Source: Thiomonas sp.
GTDB taxonomy: Bacteria > Pseudomonadota > Gammaproteobacteria > Burkholderiales > Burkholderiaceae_C
Direction of reading: 5' to 3'
DNA: 32,102 bases
NCBI GenBank assembly: GCA_027451915.1
Contig: DAIDHU010000505.1
Span: 1 to 32,102, forward strand
Shown here: one piece after another, positions 1 to 8,715 of the stretch
How positions within the stretch are numbered: the first letter of the stretch is position 1
Layout: every line of letters starts with the position of its first letter
The notes under the pieces: generated by a model
Database searches by the model: none
Told to the model about the DNA's origin: nothing
Seen by the model: the letters and a program-made list of their open reading frames with translations, nothing else
Translations under genes and position numbers: made by a program

Positions 1-1096
1 GTTCTTCCTCGTCGGTTGAATTAGCGTGGGCGGACGCATGTTCACGCTGTACTTGCATGGCCGAGACCTCCGTGAGAGCCGCTTCAACCGCGGCATGTTT
101 GGCCAGACTTTCAGGCGCAAGGATCGAGACCAGCCTGCGCCCTTCGTCGAGCCTGCAGATCTGGGAGATTTCCGCGAGGTCGTCATGACGAGCGAGCATG
201 GCAGGCAGGTCGTCAACCATGTCCTTGCGCACACGCAGCACCTCCGAGACGCTATCGGTCACCAGTCCGACCGCGGTCGCCCCCAGGGTGACGACGACGA
301 TCCGGCTGCGCTCGTCGATATTCCGAGCCGGCAGGTTGAACAGGCGCCGCAGCGACAACAGGGGGAGCAGCCTTTCACGCAGGGTCATCAGACCGATCAC
401 ATGCGCCTGCGCCTTCGGCACGTGGGCGATCGCCTCCGGAATCTGGACGATTTCCTGCACGCTCGCGATATCGATGGCGTATTCCTGGCCCTCCACGCTG
501 AAGCTGACGAGCTGCAATTCGTTGGAATCGACCTCCTGCTCGGGCGATGGCTGCGTACCCTGCAGGTCCTGCCGGACTTCGCTGCGCACCGCGGCAATGA
601 TCTGCGCGAACTCGCGCGCAATCAATCGCTCGAAATCCAGCACCATGACCATGGAAAAGCCGCCGACGTCCCGGAGAACGCCGCTGAGGAGATCGGAATC
701 GATCGTCGCGCGGATGCCGTCGACCTCCCCGATGCTGGCGGGCTCCACACTGATCACGCTGGCGATGCGGTCGACGACGAAGCCGAGCGCTTGTCCGATG
801 TCGATCACCAGGGCCCGTGTGGATTCATCATGAGCAGTCTCCTCGGCGCCGAAGATTCGACGAAGCGAGATGATGGGCAGTACGCGCCCACGCAGGTTCG
901 CGAGTCCGTGAAGCGAGCGTGGCGCCAGGGGTACCCGCACGATGTCGGGCATGCGAATGATTTCCTGCACCGGGTCCATCTGCACGCCGAACACCTCGTC
1001 GCCGACGATGAAGGTCACGAATTGTCGGGTCAAGGCACGCTGGTCCTCGGTCGCCGGGGGCCTGTCGCCTGCAGCCGACTGGATGTTTGTGCTCAT
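1..1096 (-). CDS. Multi-domain CheW-type chemotaxis coupling protein (3' end outside window)
   Basis: CheW-type scaffold that links chemoreceptors to a CheA kinase in the cytoplasm. The frame stays open from the ATG at 1096 to the window edge (365 codons, no stop), so the C-terminus is missing. Two complete CheW domains are visible. The first is at about residues 24-163 (QFVTFIVGDEVFGV, then LANLRGRVLPIISLRRIF). The second is at about residues 193-330 (LQLVSFSVEGQEYAI, then VIGLMTLRERLLPLLSLRRLF). The acidic tail at the edge (TDEEE) resembles the linker before another CheW domain, so a third is likely but not seen. The start has a strong AGGAGG 6-7 bases upstream and lies 14 bases after the chemoreceptor stop, so the two genes form one operon. 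A CheV is less likely because the second module is CheW rather than a receiver domain. Confidence 0.93.
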   Translation of the reverse strand, partial: MSTNIQSAAGDRPPATEDQRALTRQFVTFIVGDEVFGVQMDPVQEIIRMPDIVRVPLAPRSLHGLANLRGRVLPIISLRRIFGAEETAHDESTRALVIDIGQALGFVVDRIASVISVEPASIGEVDGIRATIDSDLLSGVLRDVGGFSMVMVLDFERLIAREFAQIIAAVRSEVRQDLQGTQPSPEQEVDSNELQLVSFSVEGQEYAIDIASVQEIVQIPEAIAHVPKAQAHVIGLMTLRERLLPLLSLRRLFNLPARNIDERSRIVVVTLGATAVGLVTDSVSEVLRVRKDMVDDLPAMLARHDDLAEISQICRLDEGRRLVSILAPESLAKHAAVEAALTEVSAMQVQREHASAHANSTDEEE

Positions 1097-1110
1097 CGCA
1101 CCCTCCTGCG

Positions 1111-3024
1111 TCAAGCGCTTTGAAGTTCATCGGCTAGTGCCGCGATTTCCTCGATGGCCGAAGACAACTCCTCCGATCCGCGGGCCTGCTGTTCGGCGGC
1201 ACTCGCCGCCTCGCCGGACGCCTTTTCCGCCTCCTGCGTCGCTCCGGAGATCTGCTCGACACCCTCCTTGACCTTGGCAATTGCGGCGCTGACGATCTCG
1301 GCGCCCTTGACGATTTCTTCAGCCGCGCTGCGCACACCGTCGACTTCCACCTCGGAGGTTGCGATGTGCTTGAGAATGCCCTTGGCCTTTTCCGTCTCAG
1401 CTGCTGCTGCGCCGATGATTTCGCGCAAGTCGGAGCCAACCAGCACGATCTGATCCTGGATCGACTTGATCATGTCGCGGATGCGGTCGGCGTTCTGCGC
1501 CGAATCGTGCGAAAGGTTCCGGATGTCTGTCGATACAACGATGAAGCCCTTGCCGAACTCGCCAGCACGCGCTGCCTCGATGGCCCCGTTGACCGCCAAC
1601 ATGTTGGTCTGCACCGAAACCATGGCGATCGATTCGACGATCTTGTCGATGTCCCGTGCAACGTTCTGCAGGTCGCCGACCTGACGGGCACAACCCTGGG
1701 TGATCTCGATGGCCTTCATGGTTCCAGCCAGCATGGCCTCGATGGTGGTCTTGATTTCGTTGATCGCGTGCTTGCCGAACTCCGCCTTCTCCAAGCCGAG
1801 ATTGCCGCCCTTCATCGACTCCTGAACGTTGAACTCGACCTGCCGAATGGCTTCGTTGGCGTCATTGGCGGCGTCCGTCTGGTCCTTGGCGCCGCGCCGG
1901 ATCTCGCCGATGGCCGACATGATCTCGGTGGACGCGCGGGTTATTTCCTTGACCGCGTTGGACAGTTCCTCGGCCGACGACGCAACGTCCTCTGCGCTCT
2001 TGGAAATGTCGGTGGAGTTCTTCAGATCCTCCGCTGTCTCGCTCAGGCCGCGTGCCGTCTGCTCGCAGTCACCGAGGGCTTTGGCCTGCTCGGCAATGAT
2101 CTTGTTGGACTCCTCTGCAGCGGCCGATTGCTGCGCCGAGGCCGCAGCGATGGTCTCCGACACCTTGGCCATCTTCTGGGTTGCGGTGGTTGCCTCCTTG
2201 GCGACTCCCACCACCAGTCTCGAAGCCTGGACCACCTCCGTGGACGCCTGTCCGATACGTCCCAGGGAGTCATTGACCGCGTCGCCCTTGTCCGCCTCGG
2301 CCTGCACCGTGCTGGTCGATTCGTTGACGCCCGCGGCCACCGATTTCACGTCCGTCTGGATCTTGGCGATCAGGTCCGAGATCTGCTTGGCACTCTTTTC
2401 CGAAGTCTCCGCCAGGGAACGCACCTCGTCGGCAACGACCGCGAACCCCTTTCCGTGCTGGCCCGCGCGCGCGGCCTCGATGGCGGCATTGAGCGCGAGC
2501 AGATTGGTCTGGTCGGCAATACGCCCAACCGCCTTGACGATGTCCCCAATGTCAGCCGCCTGCTTCTCCAGTCCGGTGACCATCTTCACCGATTCCACCT
2601 GGCGCTTGGCAGCCTGAATGACGTTGTTGACCATCTGGGAGACCTCTTCCATCACCCGTTGCGCGGCGGCTACGAGAGTCTCGCCCTTTTGCAGCGTGAT
2701 GTTGGCGTTCTGGTCCACCTGGTCCACGCCCACGACCATTTCCTTGATACGCACCGCCGAGTCCTGCGCCGCGCTGGATGCCTGCTCGGAGCCGGCTGCA
2801 ATCTGCTCGGCGGCGCGCTTGAGCTCCTCGGCAGCGGACGCAGCCTCGTTGATACCCGCGGCCAGCTGCCCGGTAGCGGCGGCGATGCGCTCGGCTGCCT
2901 GCTGCTGCTTGGCCAGGGTCCGGGCTCGACGGCGTTGCGCCTCCGCTTCCTTGGATACCACGTTGGGCGCCCGGCTCGGGCCAGCAACCGCACCCGATGG
3001 CGTGGACTTTTTCACCAGACTCAT
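1111..3024 (-). CDS. Soluble methyl-accepting chemotaxis protein with two signalling modules
   Basis: A 637-residue chemoreceptor with no transmembrane segment, HAMP or recognisable sensor domain; almost all of it is heptad-rich helix. It carries two MCP hairpin tips. The first, residues about 161-205, is near canonical ([18 protein letters not shown], then [16 protein letters not shown]). The second, about 461-505, is diverged ([18 protein letters not shown], then [18 protein letters not shown]). MCP tips contact CheA and CheW, so the protein should organise a cytoplasmic signalling array. Its partner is probably the multi-CheW protein encoded 14 bases downstream. The start at 3024 ([10 protein letters not shown]) is preferred over an upstream in-frame start because AAGGAG lies 7 bases before it. 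The input signal is unknown; residues 1-40 are basic and alanine-rich. Cytoplasmic receptors such as FrzCD are known, but a duplicated tip in one chain is uncommon. Confidence 0.93.
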   Translation of the reverse strand: MSLVKKSTPSGAVAGPSRAPNVVSKEAEAQRRRARTLAKQQQAAERIAAATGQLAAGINEAASAAEELKRAAEQIAAGSEQASSAAQDSAVRIKEMVVGVDQVDQNANITLQKGETLVAAAQRVMEEVSQMVNNVIQAAKRQVESVKMVTGLEKQAADIGDIVKAVGRIADQTNLLALNAAIEAARAGQHGKGFAVVADEVRSLAETSEKSAKQISDLIAKIQTDVKSVAAGVNESTSTVQAEADKGDAVNDSLGRIGQASTEVVQASRLVVGVAKEATTATQKMAKVSETIAAASAQQSAAAEESNKIIAEQAKALGDCEQTARGLSETAEDLKNSTDISKSAEDVASSAEELSNAVKEITRASTEIMSAIGEIRRGAKDQTDAANDANEAIRQVEFNVQESMKGGNLGLEKAEFGKHAINEIKTTIEAMLAGTMKAIEITQGCARQVGDLQNVARDIDKIVESIAMVSVQTNMLAVNGAIEAARAGEFGKGFIVVSTDIRNLSHDSAQNADRIRDMIKSIQDQIVLVGSDLREIIGAAAAETEKAKGILKHIATSEVEVDGVRSAAEEIVKGAEIVSAAIAKVKEGVEQISGATQEAEKASGEAASAAEQQARGSEELSSAIEEIAALADELQSA

Positions 3025-3171
3025 GACCAGACTCCTTGGAGGGACTACGGGTTGTCTTTGCACGGACCGTGCGGCTTATGCATCATCCGCGTCCGATGAA
3101 TTTTCTCGATAGCTCCGCAGATGCAGGAACGGATTGTTAGGGCGCATAGCAATGATGTTTTTGCCTTCGAT

Positions 3172-3185
3172 CATGGAATTCCATG
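3172..3185. repeat. 14-bp perfect palindrome upstream of the chemoreceptor gene
   Basis: CATGGAATTCCATG is perfectly self-complementary and lies about 150 bases upstream of the chemoreceptor start codon. A palindrome of this length is expected only rarely by chance in a 600-base region. It could be an operator for a dimeric regulator, but there is no promoter assignment to support this. Confidence 0.4.
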
Positions 3186-3439
3186 TTTTCACCTTTTCAC
3201 GCAGTCCCGGAAATCGCAGAAAAATACTAAGAGCGAAAACGGTGCAATTGAAACCCTGCCCATGTCTTACGCGCACCTCGGAAAAGGGCGGCACATCGAA
3301 GTGAGAATTGAAAATATATCGAGCAAGGCCAGGAATCGCGATATCGGCATACGATGATTCGTGGGGATGCAAGAGGTTGAATTAACAAGTTCCACGCCCA
3401 GGCACTTTTCGGCGAAATTCGACAGCCATCCAGGATCGG

Positions 3440-3480
3440 TTGACGTAGATCACCGAGGCAACCACAAAACGATTGACAAT
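3440..3480 (+). promoter_or_regulatory. Possible FNR/Anr-type site with GACAAT -10 element
   Basis: TTGACGTAGATCAC at 3440-3453 matches the FNR/Anr pattern TTGAY-N4-RTCAA except at the final base. GACAAT at 3475-3480 fits a -10 hexamer. Their centres are 31 bp apart, close to the 32 bp expected when FNR binds at -41.5. Transcription would start near 3487 and leave a leader of about 170 bases before the GTG at 3657. The same pairing occurs, with a better dyad, before ubiU. Regulation is inferred. Confidence 0.45.
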
Positions 3481-3656
3481 CGCTCGTCCGAAAGCCTGGC
3501 GCTACGACCCCATGGCGTCGCAACCATGTCAGGAAATACTGGCTGACCGTGACCGAACCAGCTGTCGCGCAACCGATTGCCCGGCCCCATTCACCGGCAA
3601 CGCGTTTAGCAAAGCCGAATGTCCATGATTAACCCACAGCTGAACGGAGATCCGCC

Positions 3657-6600
3657 GTGACACCAGCCACGCGGCAGTTGCAGTGGAATTCCATACTCGA
3701 TACGGGTATTTCTGTCGTGGACAAACAGCATCGGCGCCTGGTGGAAATCTTCAATCAGGCCGCGACCGCTCAAAACGAGGGTGCAACCACGGAGCAGACC
3801 CTGGGCCTGCTCGATGCCTTGTTCGACTACACCCGCCAACACTTTCGCGAAGAGGCGCAACTCATGCGCAAGTGGAAGGTGCATGCGTCGCACCGCGGGC
3901 CCCATCTGCAGGCGCACAGGCGCTTCGTCACCTTCCTGGTGCGCATGCGCGTGCAAGCCTCGACCCATCCGGCCGAGCTCGCAGCCGACCTGATGAACTT
4001 CCTTGCGCAATGGCTACTGCACCACATCATGGGGCTGGACGCCGCCATGGCCCGAGCGATCCGCGCCGCCAAGGGTGAGCCGGCGCCAGCGCTCGAAGCG
4101 GCCCCGCAGGACCTGACGGCCAGGCAATATCTGCTCGACGTCATGGGCCAGCTCACCGATGCCCTCGGCAGGCGCACTCTGGACCTGCTCGATCAGCGCC
4201 AGACTCTGCTCGCGCAGCGCCGTAATCTGCTGGAACTGCAGGATCTGTACCGCGCCCTGCTTCGTTCGGCCGCCATCCTCATCGATAGCGGAAGCGAAGC
4301 CGAGATGCTGGAGAGTCTGTGTGAGACGCTCACGCGCGACACCCCCTTCCAGGCGGCGTGGATCGGCCGGCCCGGGGCTTCGCGGGCCTTCGAGATCCTG
4401 GCACTGCGGGGTTTCGCCGCGGGACAAGACAAAGAGCCCGGGCTGCAGGCTCGCGCGGTGGCCTGCATGGCCGATCGTGCCTGGAAGACGCGGCAGGTGG
4501 TGGTTTGCAACGATACCCAGTTCGAGGAATGTCTTCAACCCTGGCACGCGCAGCTGCGCTCGCAGGGTTGGACCAGCCTGCTGGTGGCGCCCGTGGAGCG
4601 CGGGCAGGACATCTGGGGGCTGCTCATGCTGGTGTCGGCGCGTCGTGAAGCCTTTGACGAAGGCACCATTGCGCTGTGCACGCGCATTGCCGGCCTGCTG
4701 GGTCACGGATTGGGCGAGTTCGACCGCAAGGAGCGGCTGCGCCACATGCAGCGGCACGAAGCGCTAGCCGCCCGCACCGATGTGCTCACCCAGTTGCCCA
4801 ACAGATTCGCGCTGGAGCAGCATCTGCCCCACACGATCCGGCGTGCGCGTCGCCAAGGCACGACCCTGGCGGTGGGTGTACTAGATCTGGATGATTTCAA
4901 GCCCGTTAACGACCGCTTCGGCCACGCAACCGGTGACGAGCTGTTGCAGCAGCTCGTACAACGACTTCGGACCACGCTGCGGGGAACCGACTACATGGCC
5001 CGACTTGGCGGGGACGAATTCGTACTGGTGTTCGAAGACCTCGACCCGGCGCACGCCGAGAGGCAACTGGCGGTGGTGTTGCATCGTCTGATGCAAGCGA
5101 TCCGAAATCCGTTCGATCTAGGGCCGCAACGTCAGGCGCGGGTGGGCATGACCCTAGGCCTGGCACTGTTTCCCGGCGATGGCGAGGACGCCGACACGCT
5201 GCTTCGCAACGCCGATGCTGCGATGTACCAAGCCAAGGCGCGCAAAAGCACCCGCACGCAGTGGTGGAGGCTGTGGGGCGAAGGAACCCTGGTCGAGTCC
5301 ACCGTGGAGACGCCAGTCGATCTTTTCGGCGAAGAAGTCCGGCAACTGCTTCAAGCCCTGGTTCCCATCGTGCAGGAGGTCGCGCCCGAGTTTGCCGCGC
5401 AGTTCTACGCCGAACTCATGTGCGATGCGCAGCAGGCGGCCATTCTGGACTCGCTGTTGCCGCAGGAGCTTGCGCATCTGCAGGACAAGCAGGCGCAGCA
5501 TCTGCAATTCCTGCTGCACCCGGACACAACGGCCGAACAAATCAATGAGCGCGCACAGCTCATCGGGCAGGTACACGCGCTCGTGGGCTTATCGCCCGCT
5601 GCGCTGCTGCAGGCGACGGCCCTGTACGAGTCGCTTCTGCGCTCTCGACTCGAGAACTCAGCCCTCATGGCCAAGACGCGCTACCGACTGGTGCGCATCA
5701 TCCAGGCGCGCATGGCCCATCACCTGCGAGGAGAGATCAATGCCCAGCAGGCGCTGCTGTCCACCTACCACGCACTGCTGGCTGACCCGCTGCCGTCGTT
5801 TGGGCGCTGGATCGACCTGGCGCGCTCCGAGCTGGACCGGATCGCGGCCTTGCCCGGCATCCGCGCCGTGTTCATCTTCAGGGTGAATGACTCCGGGCAG
5901 CTTCGCATTGAACTCGGCGCAGGGCCCGTGGCGGAGCAGATCCAGACCGGGATCAACGGCGCCGGACTTCACCCGACCATCCACCTTGGCCCCAACGAGC
6001 AACGCGGCGTGATGGGGCAGGCCTGGGCCAGCGCGACTCCGCAGATCGTGGACAGCTACCTGCTGGATGCGCGCCTGCGCCCCTGGCAGGCCATGATGCT
6101 GCCTCTGGGAGTGCGCAGCGCGGCCGCGATCCCCATACTGCGCGCAACAGCTGCCGAGGCCGTGTTGTTCATTCTCGGCGCGTATCCGCGCCAGTTCTCT
6201 AATCCCCTGTTGCAGACCTGGATCAGCGCCCAGAAAAATCGCTGGGAGCAGCTTCAAAATGCGGCCTGTGCAGCCCCACCACCGTCCGATGCCCTGCACG
6301 CCACAAAATGGCGCAGCCTGCTCTACCAGGGAGCCTTGCGCATGGTGGTGCAGCCGATCGTGGATCTGCGTGGCGGCACGGTCACCAAGGTGGAGTCGCT
6401 AGCCCGGCTGCAGGCGCGCGACGGGACCCTGGTGTCGCCTGGAATGTTCCTGCCAGCCATGGGACAGGACGACCTGCGCATTCTGTTTCGCCAGGGACTT
6501 GAGCAAAGCCTGAGCGCCTTGCGCCAGTGGCGCAAGGCCGGCACGGCCATCACCCTCTCACTCAACCTCGATCCGATCACACTGCTCGACCCCGATTGCC

Positions 6601-7313
6601 CGCTGTGGGTCGAGCGTGCGCTGTGCCATGCCGACCTGCCGCCCGACGCGCTCACGCTGGAACTGCTGGAGACGCGCGACATCGACCCCCGCCTCGCGGA
6701 TGCGTCGATCGCGCGCCTGCGCGCCACCGGCGTGGGCCTGACCATGGATGACCTAGGCTCTGGCTACAGCAGCATGAAGCGGCTCATGAACCTGCATTTT
6801 GACGTCATCAAAATTGACCAAGCCGTGGTCAAGGACGTGTTTGTCCATCCGCTGCAGGGCATCGCGCTCATGCGCACGGTACTGCAGTTGGGCCTGGACA
6901 TGGGCTGCGCGGTGGTCGCCGAGGGCCTGGAGGACAATGCGCTGGTCGAGGTTGCAATGCTGCTGGGTTGCGCACAGGGGCAGGGCTACGCACTCGCGAT
7001 GCCGATGGGCACAGCGGCCTTCGCCGAGTGGCTGGGCGCACACACGCCCATACCACTTCCCGGTGGGGGTGAGCTTCACTCCTGGTTAGGCGCGACGGCC
7101 TATGCGTGGGGCAAGGAGGGTGACATCCGGGTCGAACCCATGCGCCTGGATATGTGTCCGCTGACTCGGTTCTTGCACCGGCAGGGGGTGCGCGATGGCG
7201 ATGCGCTGCGCTGGCATGCGTTGATGCATGACAGCGCGTTCGAGCAGGAACGAACCCGTGCAAGACAGTCGCTGCTGCAGTGGCTGCAACAACAGGCACT
7301 TACCCAGCATTGA
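3657..7313 (+). CDS. Hemerythrin-GAF-GGDEF-globin-like-GAF-EAL c-di-GMP signalling protein
   Basis: A 1218-residue cytoplasmic protein predicted to make and/or degrade cyclic di-GMP in response to oxygen or redox. Residues 10-130 are a bacteriohemerythrin with the usual di-iron ligands (H25, H62, E66, H83, H87, H123, D128). A GAF-like domain (about 205-350) and a GGDEF domain follow; the GGDEF motif is intact at 451-455 with an RxxD inhibitory site at 442-445. Residues about 555-665 resemble a globin-coupled sensor, with H640 in IGQVHALVGL at the proximal-histidine position. A second GAF-like region (about 715-870) leads to an EAL domain carrying ESL at 913-915, DDLGSGYSS, KID and AEGLED, so phosphodiesterase activity is plausible. 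The C-terminus has an H-x25-C-x19-H-x3-H pattern like CZB zinc-binding domains. The GTG start has CGGAGA about 7 bases upstream. No transmembrane segments are seen. The gene stands alone. Confidence 0.92.
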   Translation: MTPATRQLQWNSILDTGISVVDKQHRRLVEIFNQAATAQNEGATTEQTLGLLDALFDYTRQHFREEAQLMRKWKVHASHRGPHLQAHRRFVTFLVRMRVQASTHPAELAADLMNFLAQWLLHHIMGLDAAMARAIRAAKGEPAPALEAAPQDLTARQYLLDVMGQLTDALGRRTLDLLDQRQTLLAQRRNLLELQDLYRALLRSAAILIDSGSEAEMLESLCETLTRDTPFQAAWIGRPGASRAFEILALRGFAAGQDKEPGLQARAVACMADRAWKTRQVVVCNDTQFEECLQPWHAQLRSQGWTSLLVAPVERGQDIWGLLMLVSARREAFDEGTIALCTRIAGLLGHGLGEFDRKERLRHMQRHEALAARTDVLTQLPNRFALEQHLPHTIRRARRQGTTLAVGVLDLDDFKPVNDRFGHATGDELLQQLVQRLRTTLRGTDYMARLGGDEFVLVFEDLDPAHAERQLAVVLHRLMQAIRNPFDLGPQRQARVGMTLGLALFPGDGEDADTLLRNADAAMYQAKARKSTRTQWWRLWGEGTLVESTVETPVDLFGEEVRQLLQALVPIVQEVAPEFAAQFYAELMCDAQQAAILDSLLPQELAHLQDKQAQHLQFLLHPDTTAEQINERAQLIGQVHALVGLSPAALLQATALYESLLRSRLENSALMAKTRYRLVRIIQARMAHHLRGEINAQQALLSTYHALLADPLPSFGRWIDLARSELDRIAALPGIRAVFIFRVNDSGQLRIELGAGPVAEQIQTGINGAGLHPTIHLGPNEQRGVMGQAWASATPQIVDSYLLDARLRPWQAMMLPLGVRSAAAIPILRATAAEAVLFILGAYPRQFSNPLLQTWISAQKNRWEQLQNAACAAPPPSDALHATKWRSLLYQGALRMVVQPIVDLRGGTVTKVESLARLQARDGTLVSPGMFLPAMGQDDLRILFRQGLEQSLSALRQWRKAGTAITLSLNLDPITLLDPDCPLWVERALCHADLPPDALTLELLETRDIDPRLADASIARLRATGVGLTMDDLGSGYSSMKRLMNLHFDVIKIDQAVVKDVFVHPLQGIALMRTVLQLGLDMGCAVVAEGLEDNALVEVAMLLGCAQGQGYALAMPMGTAAFAEWLGAHTPIPLPGGGELHSWLGATAYAWGKEGDIRVEPMRLDMCPLTRFLHRQGVRDGDALRWHALMHDSAFEQERTRARQSLLQWLQQQALTQH

Positions 7314-7500
7314 CGCAGCACCCTCATGCATCGTGCGCAGCGCCCCGGACAAGAGCAAGCAGCACGAACCACAGCGGCGTGGACAATGGGAATACGTCGA
7401 ACAGGACAACGCCCTGGCACGCGCAGGCGCGCGCGGCAGGGGGCCGCCATCGGTCCGGCGCATCGCAGCTTGGCAGCGCGCACACGCGTCGGCCTGAGCC

Positions 7501-7860
7501 TCAGCGCACGCGCGACAATCGCGATCCAGCCGGGAAGGCGGCTCGACGCGCCGCTGGGCTACCGGGCAAAAGCCGTTCGTATTCCTGCCGGACGACCTGG
7601 TGGAACTCGCAGGTCCTGCGCTCCAGGCCGGGGCGGTCGAGCACGTGGATATGCCCGCGCGTGTAGCGAATGAGCCCATCGCGCTGCAGGCTCAAGGCGG
7701 CCTCGGTCACGCCCTCTCGCCGCACACCCACCATGTGGGCGATGAGTTCCTCGGTGACGATGATTTTCTACCCCGAAAGTCGATCCAGGTTCAACAGCAG
7801 CCAACGGGCACGCACTGCCGCCTGCGCGGCTCGCATCGCCTGATAAACCGCGCCGCGCAG
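7501..7860 (-). pseudogene. Remnant of a Crp/Fnr-family transcription regulator
   Basis: Reading leftward from 7860, the frame gives AVYQAMRAAQAAVRARW and then LLLNLDRLSG. It hits a TAG at 7768-7770 and continues in the same frame with EELIAHMVGVRREGVTEAA, then LQRDGLIRYTRGHIHVLDR, to a stop at 7501. This matches the winged-helix DNA-binding end of Crp/Fnr proteins, including the recognition helix. The cyclic-nucleotide-binding domain is absent: upstream to about 8008 the frame is open but unlike that domain. A 77-residue product could start at the ATG at 7734, but it would lack a sensor and dimerisation helix. I therefore treat it as decayed. The 187 bases between the c-di-GMP gene and this remnant (7314-7500) hold nothing I recognise. 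Confidence 0.7.
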
Positions 7861-8008
7861 GTCGACCCTCTCGGGTGCGCGGGTGAGCGGGCCCGGGCGC
7901 GCCTCCCGGCAACCATGCCGCCAGGCGCACGGGGCCTGTGGATCGCGCAGTCCTTCGGCGATGCCTGCCAGCCGGGCCCCATGCCGGGGCTGCGCCTGCG
8001 GCAGCGCT

Positions 8009-8479
8009 TCACTGAGCTCGCGGGGGTCCAGATCCCAGGGCCGCTGCGGCAGCGAACAAAGTGCCCTGGACGCGCTGTTCAGAAGCCAGCCGGTCGAAAC
8101 GCACTTGCGTGCGCCCCTCGGTGAACACGTAGCCCTGCACGACGCCCTGCGGGTTGAAGCGAATCACCAGGCGCCTGAGCGCGTCAGGGGCCTGGGCTCG
8201 GATCATCGAGACCGTGGGAACAAAGTCGATGAGCCGGCGCGTCGTGCGGCGCGAGGTGTAGATCCACTCTTCCTGCCCCCGGTCGAACGCCACGTTCTGT
8301 GGACTGCCCAGCGCGTTCGCCACCTGCGCCTTGGTGGTCGAGCCCACGCGCATCGGTCCCTGCATGCAGGCCCGGGCCGGCTGGCCGGGGGAAGCACAGC
8401 CCAGGCTGCCGCAGCCGGCCAGCGGCGCCGCGGCCCCGGTCAGGCCCGCAAGCATCATGCTTCGCAAACGGCGCTTCAT
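8009..8479 (-). CDS. BamE/SmpA-like outer-membrane lipoprotein
   Basis: A 156-residue predicted lipoprotein. The N-terminus (MKRRLRSMMLAGLTG) is a basic and hydrophobic signal ending in a lipobox LAGC, with C23 as the lipidation site. The mature part contains an SmpA/OmlA-like segment: MRVGSTTKAQVANALGSP, then EEWIYTSRR, then LVIRFNPQGVVQGYVF. In this family (BamE is the best known member) the fold supports outer-membrane protein assembly or envelope integrity. This protein is not the standard BamE by context, so its specific role is open. The frame extends upstream to 8734, but the start at 8479 is chosen because it places the signal peptide at the N-terminus. The ribosome binding site is weak. 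It is transcribed away from the pterin dehydratase gene. Confidence 0.8.
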   Translation of the reverse strand: MKRRLRSMMLAGLTGAAAPLAGCGSLGCASPGQPARACMQGPMRVGSTTKAQVANALGSPQNVAFDRGQEEWIYTSRRTTRRLIDFVPTVSMIRAQAPDALRRLVIRFNPQGVVQGYVFTEGRTQVRFDRLASEQRVQGTLFAAAAALGSGPPRAQ

Positions 8480-8622
8480 CGTGGATGCTGGTCCGTGCCT
8501 GGGTCCGGAGAAGGTAGCCCAGGACCGGAGAAACTCCCGGCAAGGCCTTGTTAGCTGCCCATTCGCGCAGGCCCGCTCTCCCGGGGGGAAGGCCAGGCAC
8601 GCCGCAGGCATGGGGCCGCGGC

Positions 8623-8651
8623 TTGCGAGGTCCCGAACGCCGGGGGACAAT
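8623..8651 (+). promoter_or_regulatory. Sigma-70-type promoter for the pterin dehydratase gene
   Basis: TTGCGA (8623-8628) and GACAAT (8646-8651) are separated by exactly 17 bp and read toward the gene starting at 8716. The start point would be near 8658. The -10 and the bases after it (GACAATTCCCGCA, then GGTC after one mismatch) recur at 12865 in front of ubiU. Confidence 0.5.
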
Positions 8652-8715
8652 TCCCGCACGGTCCGGTACCGGCGGCATGTCCCGCGGTCGGCCGGCCATC
8701 CCATGGGAGGAGACG

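Larger units (their letters stand above)
3025..3656. other. Divergent intergenic region, AT-richer than its surroundings
   Basis: This 632-base stretch separates the chemotaxis operon (leftward) from the c-di-GMP gene (rightward). It is visibly richer in A and T than either neighbour. Short open frames on both strands (for example 3121-3357 plus and 3076-3372 minus) lack a ribosome binding site and resemble no protein family I know, so I do not call genes. It holds a 14-bp palindrome at 3172-3185 and an FNR-like dyad with a -10-like hexamer at 3440-3480, listed separately. I could not place a convincing promoter for the chemoreceptor. Confidence 0.6.

Noticed and set aside
1366-3099. 577-codon open frame on the plus strand
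   Set aside because: It is the antisense of the chemoreceptor gene, whose own translation has unmistakable MCP motifs.
3341-3348. GCCGATAT on the minus strand as a flagellar sigma-28 -10 for the chemoreceptor
   Set aside because: No TAAAGTTT-like -35 lies at the required distance, and it would leave a leader of over 300 bases.
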